A stretch of 64,000 bases of DNA from Pseudomonas monteilii (GCA_001534745.1 CP013997.1:2604001-2668000), one strand, 5' to 3'; positions 55,714-63,781 are shown, counted from the stretch's first letter. The notes: generated from the sequence alone by a model not told the origin. A program made the numbers and translations.

Positions 55714-55953
55714 TTACTGAGCTGATTTAAGTTCAGGCCTCTGTAGTGGGCGTATGGCGCTCATGGGCGATGGTTCGAGGCTCGCGGCCTTCACATGATT
55801 CAGTACCCCGCACCGGGTGCACTTGATCTGGAGCTGTGTCACACCGGCCGCTCGGGTCAGTAGTCGGTTGCAGTTCCCACAACGAACATCTTCTTGCTCG
55901 CGCGAGCGGTGAGGGCCTTGGCTGGCTTGCAGGCTAGATCTGCGATCTGGCAC
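55714..55953 (-). CDS. Mu Com-like zinc-finger protein
   Basis: A 79-residue protein. Its centre, VRCGNCNRLLTRAAGVTQLQ then IKCTRCGVLNHVKA, matches the Com family of phage Mu, with a CxxC...CxxC zinc site. Mu Com binds mom mRNA and allows its translation. The N terminus (MPDRRSSLQASQG) is not typical and the true start may be later. The gene is directly upstream of the tail-like gene, as in many Pseudomonas prophages. No mom homologue is seen. Confidence 0.8.
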   Translation of the reverse strand: MPDRRSSLQASQGPHRSREQEDVRCGNCNRLLTRAAGVTQLQIKCTRCGVLNHVKAASLEPSPMSAIRPLQRPELKSAQ

Positions 55954-56011
55954 CTCCTCTGGATGTTGCTACACCTTGAAGTCACCCTCTCTTTTTTCGA
56001 AAAGCACACAC

Positions 56012-56039
56012 AACAAAGCCCCGACTTGATCGGGGCTTC
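56012..56039. terminator. Hairpin AAGCCCC/GGGGCTT
   Basis: AAAGCCCCGA-CTTGA-TCGGGGCTT, one of three terminator-like hairpins in this degraded stretch. Confidence 0.5.
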
Positions 56040-56055
56040 TGCATTTCTGCGGGCG

Positions 56056-56084
56056 CAAAAAAACCGGCGCAAAAGCCGGTTATT
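56056..56084 (-). terminator. Terminator on the minus strand
   Basis: Minus strand AACCGGC-TTTTGC-GCCGGTTTTTTTG. The gene it once ended is no longer recognisable. Confidence 0.7.
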
Positions 56085-56376
56085 TGTGATGTTTGCCGTA
56101 GGTGAAAATGTGACGATGGGGATAAGCTAGCACCAGCCGCACGGGAACACAATACTCTTTTTAGGCGACTGCCTGCATTTTCGTAGATTGCGGCTGCCAC
56201 GGGCGACAGCGCCTCGCTGTTCAAGTCCCACAGCACTCAGGCATGCCATATCCTAGGCCCAATCACAATTTGATGATTAGAGCCGCACGCTGTAGTGCGC
56301 ACGCTAGCCTGAGGACCAGAACACTCCAACAGCTCGATCGGATTGAGCCTACGGGGATTTTTGAGGCTCTATGAGG
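56085..56376. other. Degraded spacer, no gene
   Basis: No intact gene is seen. The stretch just after each hairpin (56087-56140 and 56414-56470) has a similar order of words (TTTGCC...GACGA/GACA...CACCAGCCG), suggesting that two copies of one phage gene end lie here. Confidence 0.35.
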
Positions 56377-56413
56377 CATCAAAAGACCCGGCTCGGAGAC
56401 CGGGTCTTTTGAT
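56377..56413. terminator. Bidirectional hairpin terminator
   Basis: A 16-base stem with GCATCAAAAGACCCGG and its complement around CTCGGAGA; T-rich on both sides (CTTTTGATG). Confidence 0.8.
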
Positions 56414-56473
56414 GCGTTTGCCAAAGGCAAAATTGCCAGAGTGGCGACATAGCGTCACCAGCCGGACAAGTCG

Positions 56474-56680
56474 TCAAGCTGCCCTTTTCATCTCTTTCAA
56501 CACCCGCAAAATGGGCACCAGCGCGTCACGATCGAGGTCGTTGCATGCGGCGAAACAGGCGTCGATGAATCCCTCCTATTCCCTGCCCCACTGCTCGGAC
56601 GAAAGCTCCAGCCCGTGGATGGCCAGCAGCCAAGAGCGAAACACCTGTTCGACGACCTGGCTGACGTGATTGAAGGAGTC
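56474..56680 (-). pseudogene. Remnant of a phage-type gene with internal amber stop
   Basis: On the minus strand an open stretch reads NHVSQVVEQVFRSWLLAIHG, then a TAG at 56576-56578, then FIDACFAACNDLDRDALVPI up to KEMKRAA and a stop. The conserved-looking helical sequence on both sides of the TAG in the same frame suggests one ancestral protein. I do not know its family. No start codon is certain. Confidence 0.5.
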
Positions 56681-56796
56681 CGGATGCAGAGATCGTGCTG
56701 GCCTATGACTTCCTTCAGAACGACGATTTGCTGACTGGCGGCAGCGATTTGTGAGAGACCAACATCAGCGAGCCATGCCCGAAGGTGCTGGCCCAA

Positions 56797-56862
56797 CTGT
56801 ACTACGTCCGCCACGCCGCCAAAGCGATTGTGGCAGTCAAAGAGCAGGTTATCACCGCCTGA
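56797..56862 (+). repeat. Duplicated phage gene tail, copy 1 (LYYVRHAAKAI...)
   Basis: Codons for LYYVRHAAKAIVAVKEQV and ITA with stop. It is a near copy of 60802-60867, and the similarity goes on into the following CGCGCTGCC. It looks like the C-terminal end of a phage gene present twice in the region. Confidence 0.6.
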
Positions 56863-56884
56863 CCCCGCGCTGCCCTCCAGCGTC

Positions 56885-57052
56885 TCACGAGGCCTTAGCC
56901 AGTTTCCAGAACGAACCGGCCAACCCGACAAAGATCGGTACTGCAATCAAGTTCCAGTGGTTCACAGTGAAGCCTTTGAAGGTGACGGCAATGCTCGACA
57001 GTGCCATGAGAACAGCGCCTGCAGTCAACGCAAAAATCTTGACTCTCCTCAT
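56885..57052 (-). CDS. Small membrane protein (55 residues)
   Basis: A short gene starting MRRVKIFALTAGAVLMALSS with two hydrophobic stretches (about 5-25 and 33-48: NLIAVPIFVGLAGSFW) and ending KLAKAS. The ribosome site GGGAGG is four bases before the ATG, tight but strong. It may be a phage or moron-type membrane peptide. No family recognised. Confidence 0.65.
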   Translation of the reverse strand: MRRVKIFALTAGAVLMALSSIAVTFKGFTVNHWNLIAVPIFVGLAGSFWKLAKAS

Positions 57053-57134
57053 ACATCCTCCCTGAATTGAGCTTCGACTCTAGCAGGGTTCGATAGCCGG
57101 CTCAAATGAAGGCCGTGGCCTTTCCATTCAATGA

Positions 57135-57506
57135 TTAGACCTGGAAGTCTCCCCGCGAGAACTCATCGAGTCGATCAAGGATCGTTGCACTAAGGCCCAT
57201 GAGTATGTGTTCCTGCTCAGCAAGGGACCACACTACTACTTCGACCAGGCCACCATCCGCGAACCAGCCAGAATCCAGGCCGCGCCCAAGAGCGCCAGCA
57301 AGCGCAACACCTTCTCCCGTCAGACCAAGCACATCGAGGGTGACCACGGGCAAACAGGCCAGCATCGGGCAAAGCGTGATGACGTCCTGTACGATGAGAC
57401 CAGGAACAAGTGCAGCGTTTGGACGGTTGTCACCGCCAGCCTCGAGGGCACCCACTTCGCCACTTTCCCGCCCGACCTGACTCGGCCATATTTGATTTTT
57501 GACTAG
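57135..57506 (+). pseudogene. Fragment of a phage-type site-specific DNA methyltransferase
   Basis: Reading from 57135 gives SPRELIESIKDRCTKAHEYV, FLLSKGPHYYFDQATIREPA, and later NKCSVWTVVTASLEGTHFAT with FPPDL. These are the middle blocks of beta-type N4/N6 methyltransferases (target recognition up to the SVWTV...HFATFP box). The N-terminal DPPY catalytic motif and the C-terminal SAM-binding FxGxG are missing, and the frame stops after RPYLIFD. It cannot be active. Confidence 0.8.
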
Positions 57507-57740
57507 ACCTTAGCATCAAACAAAATCAAGCGGTATCATGCGCTCCTCTAACCAACAAGTAAGGACTGCTAAATGTTGAGATCAGAAATTTTAGAGGACA
57601 TGCTCACCTGCGAACCCAAGACGCCAGAGAAGTAACCGACCATGTGGGAAAAGCTGGCTCAACAGTAATTAGGCACAACAAACGACACAAAAACCATTTT
57701 TGATAGCTTAAGGAATATGGGGATTTGTATAGCAATACTG

Positions 57741-58600
57741 CTAGGCTCTGTACGAAAAGAGATGTCGCAAACACCGCATGGAGCAAGTCAGCGAGACCAT
57801 GGCGGCATAACTTTTCGCGAGCGTGTCGAAGCGGATCACGATCCGGCGGTTCTCTTTCAGCCAGCCAAACATGCGCTCGATGATGTTGCGCTGTCGGTAT
57901 TTGGGCCTGTCAAACACTCTTGGTAGGCCAGGCTTGGGCTTGCGCTTCATCGAGCGCAGCGGGATGACGGGTTGCATTCGATATTGATCGCAGTAGCGGC
58001 GTAGCGCTTCGGCGTCGTAGCCCTTGTCGGCGAGCAGCCATTTGCAGCGCTTGCGCGGGCGGCCACGTTGGTTCGATGGAATGCTGACCTCGTCCAACAG
58101 TGGTTGTGCGTAGCTGATGTCACTGGCTTGACCGCCAGAGAGGAGGAAGCGCAGCGGTGTTCCGTTGGCGTTGCAGAGCATGTGGATTTTGGTCGTCAGG
58201 CCGCCGCGACTGCGGCCTAGAGTATGATCGGCAGGCTCGTCAGGCCCCCTTTTTTCCTGGCGCCAGATGAGGCTCGGGTTGCGCGTACTGCAGTTGAGTC
58301 GATCATCCAGGTTTGCAGATCGATCAAGCCCTGCTCATTCAATCTCAGGTGCAGACGTTTGAGCATCTGCTCGAAAGTCCCTTGGTTTCGCCAGCCCCGA
58401 AACCGTTGATACACCGTTGACCATGGGCCGAAGCGCTCAGGCATATCTCGCCATGCAGCACCCGAGCAGAGTACCCACAGCACACCATCGAGCATCAGTC
58501 GGTCGCTCAGTCGCGGCCGGCCCCGGCCATGGGTTTCGATGAAGAGATCGGAGACCATATTCCAGGCCTCGTCCGTGAGTTCGTAGCGCCTTGCCATCAC
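57741..58600 (-). CDS. IS5-family transposase, two frames (OrfA, OrfB)
   Basis: OrfA (58600 to 58217) begins MMARRYELTDEAWNMVSDLF and has the HTH and the first DDE acid (DSTAVRA). OrfB (ending at 57741) has LLADKGYDAEALRRYCDQY and the final E region NIIERMFGWLKENRRIVIRF. A -1 slip on AGG AAA AAA GGG gives RGPDEPADHTLGRSRGGLTTKIHML and joins the two into one DDE transposase. The OrfB stop TAG is made from the duplicated TA plus the next base outside the element, so every insertion in a TAR site supplies the stop. Confidence 0.9.
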
Positions 58601-58690
58601 AGAATTCCTTTCCGTTAATGGCGCGTGATTCTACAAAATCTCAGGGCTGGAGGAGCGGCGATCAGGTTTCTCGGGATTTCGTACAGAGCC
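57744..58690 (-). mobile_element. Complete IS5-family (IS427-like) insertion sequence
   Basis: A 947-base element with 14-base perfect inverted ends (GGCTCTGTACGAAA left, its complement right) and a TA target duplication (57742-57743 and 58691-58692). It carries two overlapping frames joined by a probable -1 ribosomal slip at A6G. The ends and frames look intact, so it may be active. Confidence 0.93.
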
Positions 58691-58803
58691 TAGACCGCAT
58701 CACTTTACCGGCACTCTTAGGCGGCGGGTTGATTCGCATTGGAAACTTCTTTAACTCAGAATATGAGTCATCGCTGCTCAGTGTCGGACAGTGGCTGAGA
58801 TAG

Positions 58804-59054
58804 CTCGACTCAGCGTCGACATTGTCAATGTGTGATGACGCGACGCTCCACTTGGTCATCCAGCTCCGCCAGGCAGTCGGCGGGCCTGACATGTGTGCCT
58901 CCAAAGCGGGTCTGTTCACGTTGCATGGGATTGAAAGTGGCGCAAGCACGTCAGGTTTGCTCAAGCGCCAGAAGCCCCATCGATTGCTTGCTCGCTTGGA
59001 CTCCGGGTACTATGGCTGCGCATGGAGTCTGTACATTCAACGATAAGGACATGT
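58804..59054. other. Unassigned spacer
   Basis: A reading of about 74 codons starts at 58822 but has no family resemblance or good ribosome site. Nothing else is recognised. Confidence 0.35.
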
Positions 59055-59300
59055 ATGAAAAACCGCGTCATCACGTTAGCCGCCCTGACCGCCACTGTGC
59101 TCAGCTTCACGGCAATCGGCATGGAAAGAGTGCCAGCGCCCAATGAAGAAAACTGCTCTGGCGCTATGTACGAGCACATTCTGGCCTCTCTGTCGAACCA
59201 GCCTGATCGCAATGAGTTCGTTCACAACTGCAAGAGCTTTCACGAAGCACGAAAAATGACGGAATGGACATTCAAGAAGAGTCCTCCAGACGATTTTTGA
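59055..59300 (+). CDS. Small secreted protein, TrbK/entry-exclusion-like
   Basis: An 81-residue protein with a signal peptide (MKNRVITLAALTATVLSFTA). The mature part has two cysteines (EENCSGAMYEHILASL, FVHNCKSFHEA) and the end EWTFKKSPPDDF, which resembles small TrbK/EexN-type periplasmic proteins of plasmids and integrative elements. The resemblance is from memory and weak. AAGGAC lies before the ATG at 59055. There are no other conjugation genes nearby. Confidence 0.6.
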   Translation: MKNRVITLAALTATVLSFTAIGMERVPAPNEENCSGAMYEHILASLSNQPDRNEFVHNCKSFHEARKMTEWTFKKSPPDDF

Positions 59301-59342
59301 GTGGATCTCCCCTGCTCATGGTACGTGTACTCGTCAGGCAAC

Positions 59343-59957
59343 CTATTTCGGCCGTGCCGCGCACCAAACCTCTAGGATAGTCTGCTTCAGGCGGCGCCAG
59401 AACACGTGCTTGGCCTGCTTGAACGTCGGCGCGCCATACCAGATCTCGTCCTCGACGCTGACGCCCTATTCAGCTGCCAGGCGTACCGCGCGGCGCACCT
59501 TTTCCTTGCCGAGGAAGGTCTTGCCAAAGCGTCGGCCGCATACCGCGTCACGGAAGCGCGCCTAAGGCTGGAAGCCTCACACATAGATGTTCGCCTGTTT
59601 CGGTGTCAGCTTCGCCAGCGGGTCATAGGAAGGGGTAATCGGGACATTCTCGTGTGGCTCCAGCGTGTACTCAGCAACGGCGTGCTGCTGGTCCGCCTGC
59701 GAGCCCAAGGGCTTGTTGGGTTCGATCTTGCGGTTGACGTACATATCACCGCATTCCTTGGCGGCCTGCTCGTACAGCTGGGCAGCCAGTGCCAGGTTGT
59801 ACGCCTTTGCCTTCCTCCTCTTGTGCGCTCTAGCGATACGCAATGCTGGCCACTTCGCGTCGAAGTAGAGCCCAATGAAGCCGCCCATCTGCTCGTCGCG
59901 CTTCGCCACGCGAGCCACAGCGCCGTCGACGGCTAGCGCCAGGTCATCGGTGCTCAC
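59343..59957 (-). pseudogene. Phage terminase large subunit remnant
   Basis: From 59957 a 126-codon reading (MSTDDLALAVDGAVARVAKR...) ends PLAKLTPKQANIYV and stops at TGA (59577). The same frame continues through the stop with GFQP, TAG, ARFRDAVCGRRFGKTFLGKE (Walker A GRRFGKT), then TAG, then GVSVEDEIWYGAPTFKQAKH and VFWRRLKQTIL. This is the N-terminal ATPase part of a terminase large subunit with at least three nonsense codons; the nuclease half is gone. The first 90 residues may belong to another gene fused by deletion. Confidence 0.82.
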
Positions 59958-60266
59958 GTACTGCTTAGGCTACCTTCTGATGGCACGTTGTCGCGCATCA
60001 GGGCGTACAATGGACATACGTACCTAATCCATCTATGCGCCCCTAGCTCCCCTGTCCCAGCACATACGCGCTATCGCCCAGGGATCGGTCGGTGTAGGTT
60101 CGTTTCTTCATTGGTCTTCAATTCTTGGTACAGTTCGTCCCGCCAACACTGCGGGGATCATTCGTTCGGAGTCGGCGCCAACTCCATCTGGCTGGCGCCT
60201 GGTCACTTGCTCGAGCTGCCTGCTCATGGCCGAGTACCTGTTGAGCATCCTCTGATCGTCACACTG
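59958..60266. other. Unassigned region before zinc-ribbon gene
   Basis: An open frame crosses it but shows no recognisable domain and no ribosome site; probably decayed phage DNA. Confidence 0.35.
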
Positions 60267-60289
60267 AAAGCCCGCCCCGGCGGGCTTTT
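60267..60289 (+). terminator. Hairpin terminator upstream of the zinc-ribbon gene
   Basis: AAAGCCCGCC-CC-GGCGGGCTTTT, typical of phage gene ends. Confidence 0.75.
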
Positions 60290-60353
60290 GTGCCTGGATG
60301 ATGAACGTGCCTTCTGGATGGTAGAATCACCCACCCAGATATGGAGATCACGT

Positions 60354-60731
60354 GTGAATTCCACCGAGAAGAAATGCCCCTATTGTGCAGAGACAATCAA
60401 GGCTGAGGCGATCCGCTGCAAGCATTGCAGTGCCAGCCTGCTGACCGGCACTGCCGACGATATTGCGCCTGCCAAGAAACGCCGCTCGATTTGGCCATGG
60501 CTTGTCCTTACCCCGCTCATCCTGTTTGGCATTTTGCTTTTGATCGGTGCCCTCTCAGGCCCTCCTGACGCTAAAGATAAGTCCAGGATTGCAATAGAGC
60601 TGTGCTGGAAAGACTTCGACGATGACTTGAAGTCGGTCGAGACTCGCAGGTTCATCCGTAGCACCTGCCAGTCCATGGTCAAGAAATACGAGGAACAGTA
60701 CGGTCGATCTGTAACGCTCCGTCGAGAGTAG
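60354..60731 (+). CDS. Zinc-ribbon membrane protein
   Basis: A 125-residue protein with GTG start; GGAG is eight bases upstream. The N-terminal zinc ribbon is CPYCAETIKAEAIRCKHC (8-25). A single helix (WPWLVLTPLILFGILLLIGA, about 50-70) follows, and then an exposed domain with DKSRIAIELCWKDFDDDLKS and a second Cys pair region. It is a phage/moron type seen in Pseudomonas; function unknown. A good terminator follows. Confidence 0.83.
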   Translation: MNSTEKKCPYCAETIKAEAIRCKHCSASLLTGTADDIAPAKKRRSIWPWLVLTPLILFGILLLIGALSGPPDAKDKSRIAIELCWKDFDDDLKSVETRRFIRSTCQSMVKKYEEQYGRSVTLRRE

Positions 60732-60747
60732 ACCTCTACACCACACG

Positions 60748-60770
60748 GCCCGCTTAATGCGGGCTTTTTT
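60748..60770 (+). terminator. Terminator of the zinc-ribbon gene
   Basis: GCCCGC-TTAAT-GCGGGC then six T. Confidence 0.92.
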
Positions 60771-60801
60771 GTGGGCGCTCGAAAAATATGAGAGGACCCG
60801 A

Positions 60802-60867
60802 CTGTACTACATCCGACACGACGCCAAAGCCATCAGGGCAATCAAAGAGCAGGCTGCCGCAGCCTAA
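60802..60867 (+). repeat. Duplicated phage gene tail, copy 2 (LYYIRHDAKAI...)
   Basis: Codons for LYYIRHDAKAIRAIKEQAAAA and stop. It matches 56797-56862 in codon order and length (66 bases each), 4 kb apart. Confidence 0.6.
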
Positions 60868-60913
60868 CCTCGCGCTGCCGCCCGCACCTTCCTCTCCAAA
60901 ACGACTGCCTAAG

Positions 60914-61342
60914 TCATTGCGAGCGATTTCGCTGCTCGCTTTTCTTGCGGAGATAAGAACGAATCATCCTGCGCTTAATCCAGCTCATAATAATGAGCTG
61001 CAGTGCCATGCAGAGCACTATGAATGCGCCCCTAGCATATTTACTCAATGAAAGCTCAAAAGATAAAACAGCCCATATAAATATCAGACTCCCTTGAAAG
61101 AACAGGCCAATCATTTCATTTACAAAAGCATTAACCCGCCACCAATTATCTGGAATGAATTCCGAGGGACCCATGGCAAAGAGAATGATGCCGAAAGGCA
61201 TACTATAAACCGTCAATAGCATACCCAGATCTCCGTACCGTAATAGAATGCACCAGATCGCGAACCCACATAGAGAGCCGGTGCGCCAGCGATTCGTCGT
61301 CAGCGGCAAAAAAAGAGCCTTCACTATTTTCCGCCAATTCAT
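60914..61342 (-). CDS. Four-helix membrane protein, AT-rich
   Basis: A 142-residue protein with about four helices (LCGFAIWCILLRYG, LLTVYSMPFGIILFAMG, MIGLFFQGSLIFIWAVLSFE and ARGAFIVLCMALQLIIMSW) and a basic tail (KRRMIRSYLRKKSEQRNRSQ). AAGGAGGGGG directly precedes the ATG. Its base composition is visibly more AT-rich than the housekeeping part, a sign of transfer. No family recognised. Confidence 0.75.
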   Translation of the reverse strand: MNWRKIVKALFLPLTTNRWRTGSLCGFAIWCILLRYGDLGMLLTVYSMPFGIILFAMGPSEFIPDNWWRVNAFVNEMIGLFFQGSLIFIWAVLSFELSLSKYARGAFIVLCMALQLIIMSWIKRRMIRSYLRKKSEQRNRSQ

Positions 61343-61438
61343 TACCCCCTCCTTGTTGGTAAATGGCGCAGCATATCACCCCTCTCAAACGATAAGTGCC
61401 TTCCCGGCAGAGCGGCGCCTGCACGCATGGAGCAAGCC

Positions 61439-61625
61439 ATGAACCCCTACCCAATCACGGGGCCGGCGCAGATCGGCGTCAGTGGTAGCCGCACAGCGAT
61501 CACATGCTATGGAAAACCCTTGAAGTCCACGGCGGCGAGCTGCCGGCAGATGTGCATGCTTCTTCCAGAACACCGGCAAAGAGCGCGAGGAGACGCTGGC
61601 ATTCGTCGACACTATGCCATTAAAA
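61439..61625 (+). pseudogene. Remnant of phage PAPS-reductase-like protein
   Basis: The start reads MNPYPITGPAQIGVSGSRTA, where phage PAPS-reductase-like proteins have the ISFSGGRTS nucleotide loop. After a shift of frame come HMLWKTLEVHGGELPADVHA and, after a further shift, FQNTGKEREETLAFVD. Only the first 60 or so residues survive; the loop itself (GVSGSRT for SFSGGRT) is altered. Not functional. Confidence 0.72.
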
Positions 61626-61627
61626 CG

Positions 61628-62106
61628 CTAGCACCAGGGCCTGCAGACCTGGTCGCACAGGCCAGCTCGTGCCAGCGCATGCCGCACGCCTTCGTCGATC
61701 ACCGCCGTCGAGTACGGGTTGCCGCCGTTCTCATGGACGATGATGCCCACCACCATGCCACGCAGGGGGGCCGGGTTTGTGATGTTGATCGGCGTCGTGG
61801 GATGCACGCCGATCCGGGTGGCCACCGCACGCGCATAGGGCCTGGGTGTCGTTCTCTGTGCTCGACGCCCAGCGGTTGATGGTCTCGAGCACGGTGTCGA
61901 TGTCCCTGCCGCCGACGCCGGGCATGCCGTCCTTGCCACGGTAGTTGACCAACAGCTTGCCTAGGGCGCGGATGCCATTCTCGGGTGAGTCGAACCGGGC
62001 GAAGCGCGGCTTGGCCACGCCCCCCTCCAGGCGAGCCGGCCTACCCAGTCGTTGCATGGGTTGAAGTCGATGTTTCCGGGGTGGTGGTTGCGTACACCGC
62101 GCGCGG
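61628..62106 (-). pseudogene. Remnant of phage virion-associated protein (ARGxRNxxPGNI type)
   Basis: On the minus strand the frame pieces read ARGVRNHHPGNIDFNPCNDW, then (shifted) LEGGVAKPRFARFDSPENGI with RALGKLLVNY, DTVLETINRWASSTENDTQA, then (shifted again) ITNPAPLRGMVVGIIVHENG with ALARAG. These blocks belong to a phage structural or lysozyme-like family with the R-N-N-N-P-G-N-I start. At least two frameshifts break it. Confidence 0.75.
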
Positions 62107-62123
62107 TCAAGGATTTTCAGGGA

Positions 62124-62148
62124 TGAAAAGCCCGCACTGGGTGGGCTT
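62124..62148 (-). terminator. Terminator after the acyltransferase gene
   Basis: On the minus strand AAGCCCAC-CCAGT-GCGGGCTTTTC, an imperfect stem with T-run, about 20 bases past the stop. Confidence 0.65.
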
Positions 62149-62168
62149 ATATGGGCTATACATGGTTG

Positions 62169-63155
62169 TTAGGAATGAACTGCCGAGGATCGGCTCACTA
62201 CACTGCGGAACCTCTTCCAAAACGGCCTTTCTATAAAATGATGACAAATTACTGCCAGCGCAATTGATAATGAAAAAACAAATACCACTTTCAACCCTGC
62301 GGATATACCTACCGACTCCGCCAGCCATATCAATGGAAAGTGGAACAGAAATAAACCGTACGAAACATTCCCTGCCTGACGCTGGATAAAGTTAAATCCA
62401 CCGGAAAAATGCATCTTAGAAAGCACAGCAACTAGCGGCACGCCCAGGACATATCCTAGGGCCACCTCGACATCAAAGCTTCGCCGAACGCCCATCTCCC
62501 AAAGCGCCGCTATATACAAAAGCATAGAAAGCCACGCCAGGATGACACATAGCCGCCCTCCTCTTGAACCGCTTTCAATGGCCGCACCGGTAAGAAATAT
62601 AAATAATACACCTAAAATTATTCGATAGCCGAACACATCAGTGTTAAGCCAACCCATTTGCGCAGCACTAAACATCAGGACACTGGCGAAGGTAGCACAC
62701 ATCGCAAACCTGGCACTCAACATCAGAAATGGAACCAGCAAATAAAACTGCAACTCCACGCCCAAAGACCAAGCAGGAGGAAGTAGCGTGAACTGATCCA
62801 TGCCATTCCACATGTAGTAACTAAGCGGAACAACTGTAAAATTGGCAAGCCAATGTGAAACATTAGGAGGCGCGCTTAGGAAGTAGCTTTCGGCTCCAAA
62901 CCCCCAGATTGCAGCACCAAACGCTAAAGCTGCAAAATACAAGGGAAAAATCCTAAGCGTTCTATCTTTATAAAACCACAATATCGAGTCAAGCAATTTT
63001 TCATGGGGCCTGTGCGCCCAGAGCTTCGCCACCACGTGACCCGCAAGTATGTAGAAAATGACCACCGCCCACACACCTGGATTGAAGCCCTGCACTGTAT
63101 ACGCCATATGACTGACGACAACTAAAGCCGCCAATAAAAACCTTAAAATTCCCAT
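62169..63155 (-). CDS. Acyltransferase-3 (OafA-like) membrane protein
   Basis: A 328-residue protein with about ten helices. The N terminus MGILRFLLAALVVVSHM is the family R-x-x-A...H motif (R5 and H16 catalytic), then FYILAGHVVAKLW, FYKDRTLRIFPLYF, PPAWSLGVELQFYLLVPFL and the closing HHFIERPFWKR. Members of this family add acetyl groups to O-antigen or other glycans; in phages they change the surface receptor (seroconversion). The DNA is AT-rich compared with the core genes. It is the only long intact gene in the right part of the mobile region. Confidence 0.9.
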   Translation of the reverse strand: MGILRFLLAALVVVSHMAYTVQGFNPGVWAVVIFYILAGHVVAKLWAHRPHEKLLDSILWFYKDRTLRIFPLYFAALAFGAAIWGFGAESYFLSAPPNVSHWLANFTVVPLSYYMWNGMDQFTLLPPAWSLGVELQFYLLVPFLMLSARFAMCATFASVLMFSAAQMGWLNTDVFGYRIILGVLFIFLTGAAIESGSRGGRLCVILAWLSMLLYIAALWEMGVRRSFDVEVALGYVLGVPLVAVLSKMHFSGGFNFIQRQAGNVSYGLFLFHFPLIWLAESVGISAGLKVVFVFSLSIALAVICHHFIERPFWKRFRSVVSRSSAVHS

Positions 63156-63229
63156 TGCCGCTTCACACCTCTAGCTTGTCAAGATGTTTCAGCGCGGATC
63201 ATACAGTTACCTTAGAGATTTTGATACAA

Positions 63230-63781
63230 ACTGACAGAAAAGCCTTAGCACCTTCAGTAGACATGCCGCAGGTGGCACCGCTAAAAAAAAGGTGCGACCC
63301 AGCGCCTGGATCTGGGTCTTCTTGTCGACTGAAAGCACAATGGCGTTATTTGGAGGGTTGAGGTACAGCCCGACCACGTCGATTACTTTTTCGGCAAACA
63401 CCGGATCGTTGCTGGTCTTGAAGGTTCTCAGGCAATGGCGTTTGAAATCGGAGGCGGCCCAGACCTGCCGGACTTGCCAGATTGTCACACAGGCATGTCA
63501 GGCCATCAGCCGCACGCTCCAGTGGTTGGCTTGCTTGGGCACCCGATGGATCGTCAGGGTCAGGATTTCCTTGATCTTGTCAGCAGCCAACTTCAAGGGC
63601 TACCCGCTACGCGGCAAGTCCTTCAGACCGTCGAGGCCGTTTCAACGTAGCGCTTGTGCCATTTGAACACGGTTGAAGTAATGATCTGCACCTGTTCGCA
63701 GATAGCCATGGACGCGACCCCTTCATCGAGCAACAACAGGATCTGCGCTCGTTGGGCAAGGCTTTGCTCCAACGTCCTCAT
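63230..63781 (-). pseudogene. IS630-family transposase remnant
   Basis: On the minus strand pieces read MRTLEQSLAQRAQILLLLDE, VFKWHKRYVET, then (shifted) GLDGLKDLPRSG, then LAADKIKEILTLTIHRVPKQ and NHWSVRLMA, stop, and [28 protein letters not shown]. This is the HTH and the first DDE acid region of an IS630-type transposase with several frame breaks; the rest is missing. Confidence 0.8.

Larger units (their letters stand above)
57669..58803 (+). pseudogene. Lgt-signature fragment split by the IS5-family element
   Basis: Joining 57669-57743 to 58693-58803 (removing the IS and one TA copy) restores one open frame. It reads MGICIAILLDRITLPALLGG then GLIRIGNFFNSEYESS. RIGNFFNSE fits the prolipoprotein diacylglyceryl transferase signature R-x-G-N-F-x-N-x-E, but the following conserved Gly is Ser and the rest of the enzyme is missing. 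It is therefore a remnant that was already broken, or a very short phage relative. Only the in-frame join is directly seen. Confidence 0.5.

Noticed and set aside
57135..57455. Minus-strand reading of about 106 codons opposite the methyltransferase fragment
   Set aside because: The plus strand clearly matches methyltransferase blocks in one frame.
59055..59300. Evidence for a conjugative plasmid from the TrbK-like protein
   Set aside because: The similarity is weak and no other transfer gene lies near it.
54123..63781. Intact prophage or integrative element
   Set aside because: Terminase, methyltransferase and virion genes are broken, and no integrase, repressor, capsid gene or att repeat was found inside the window.
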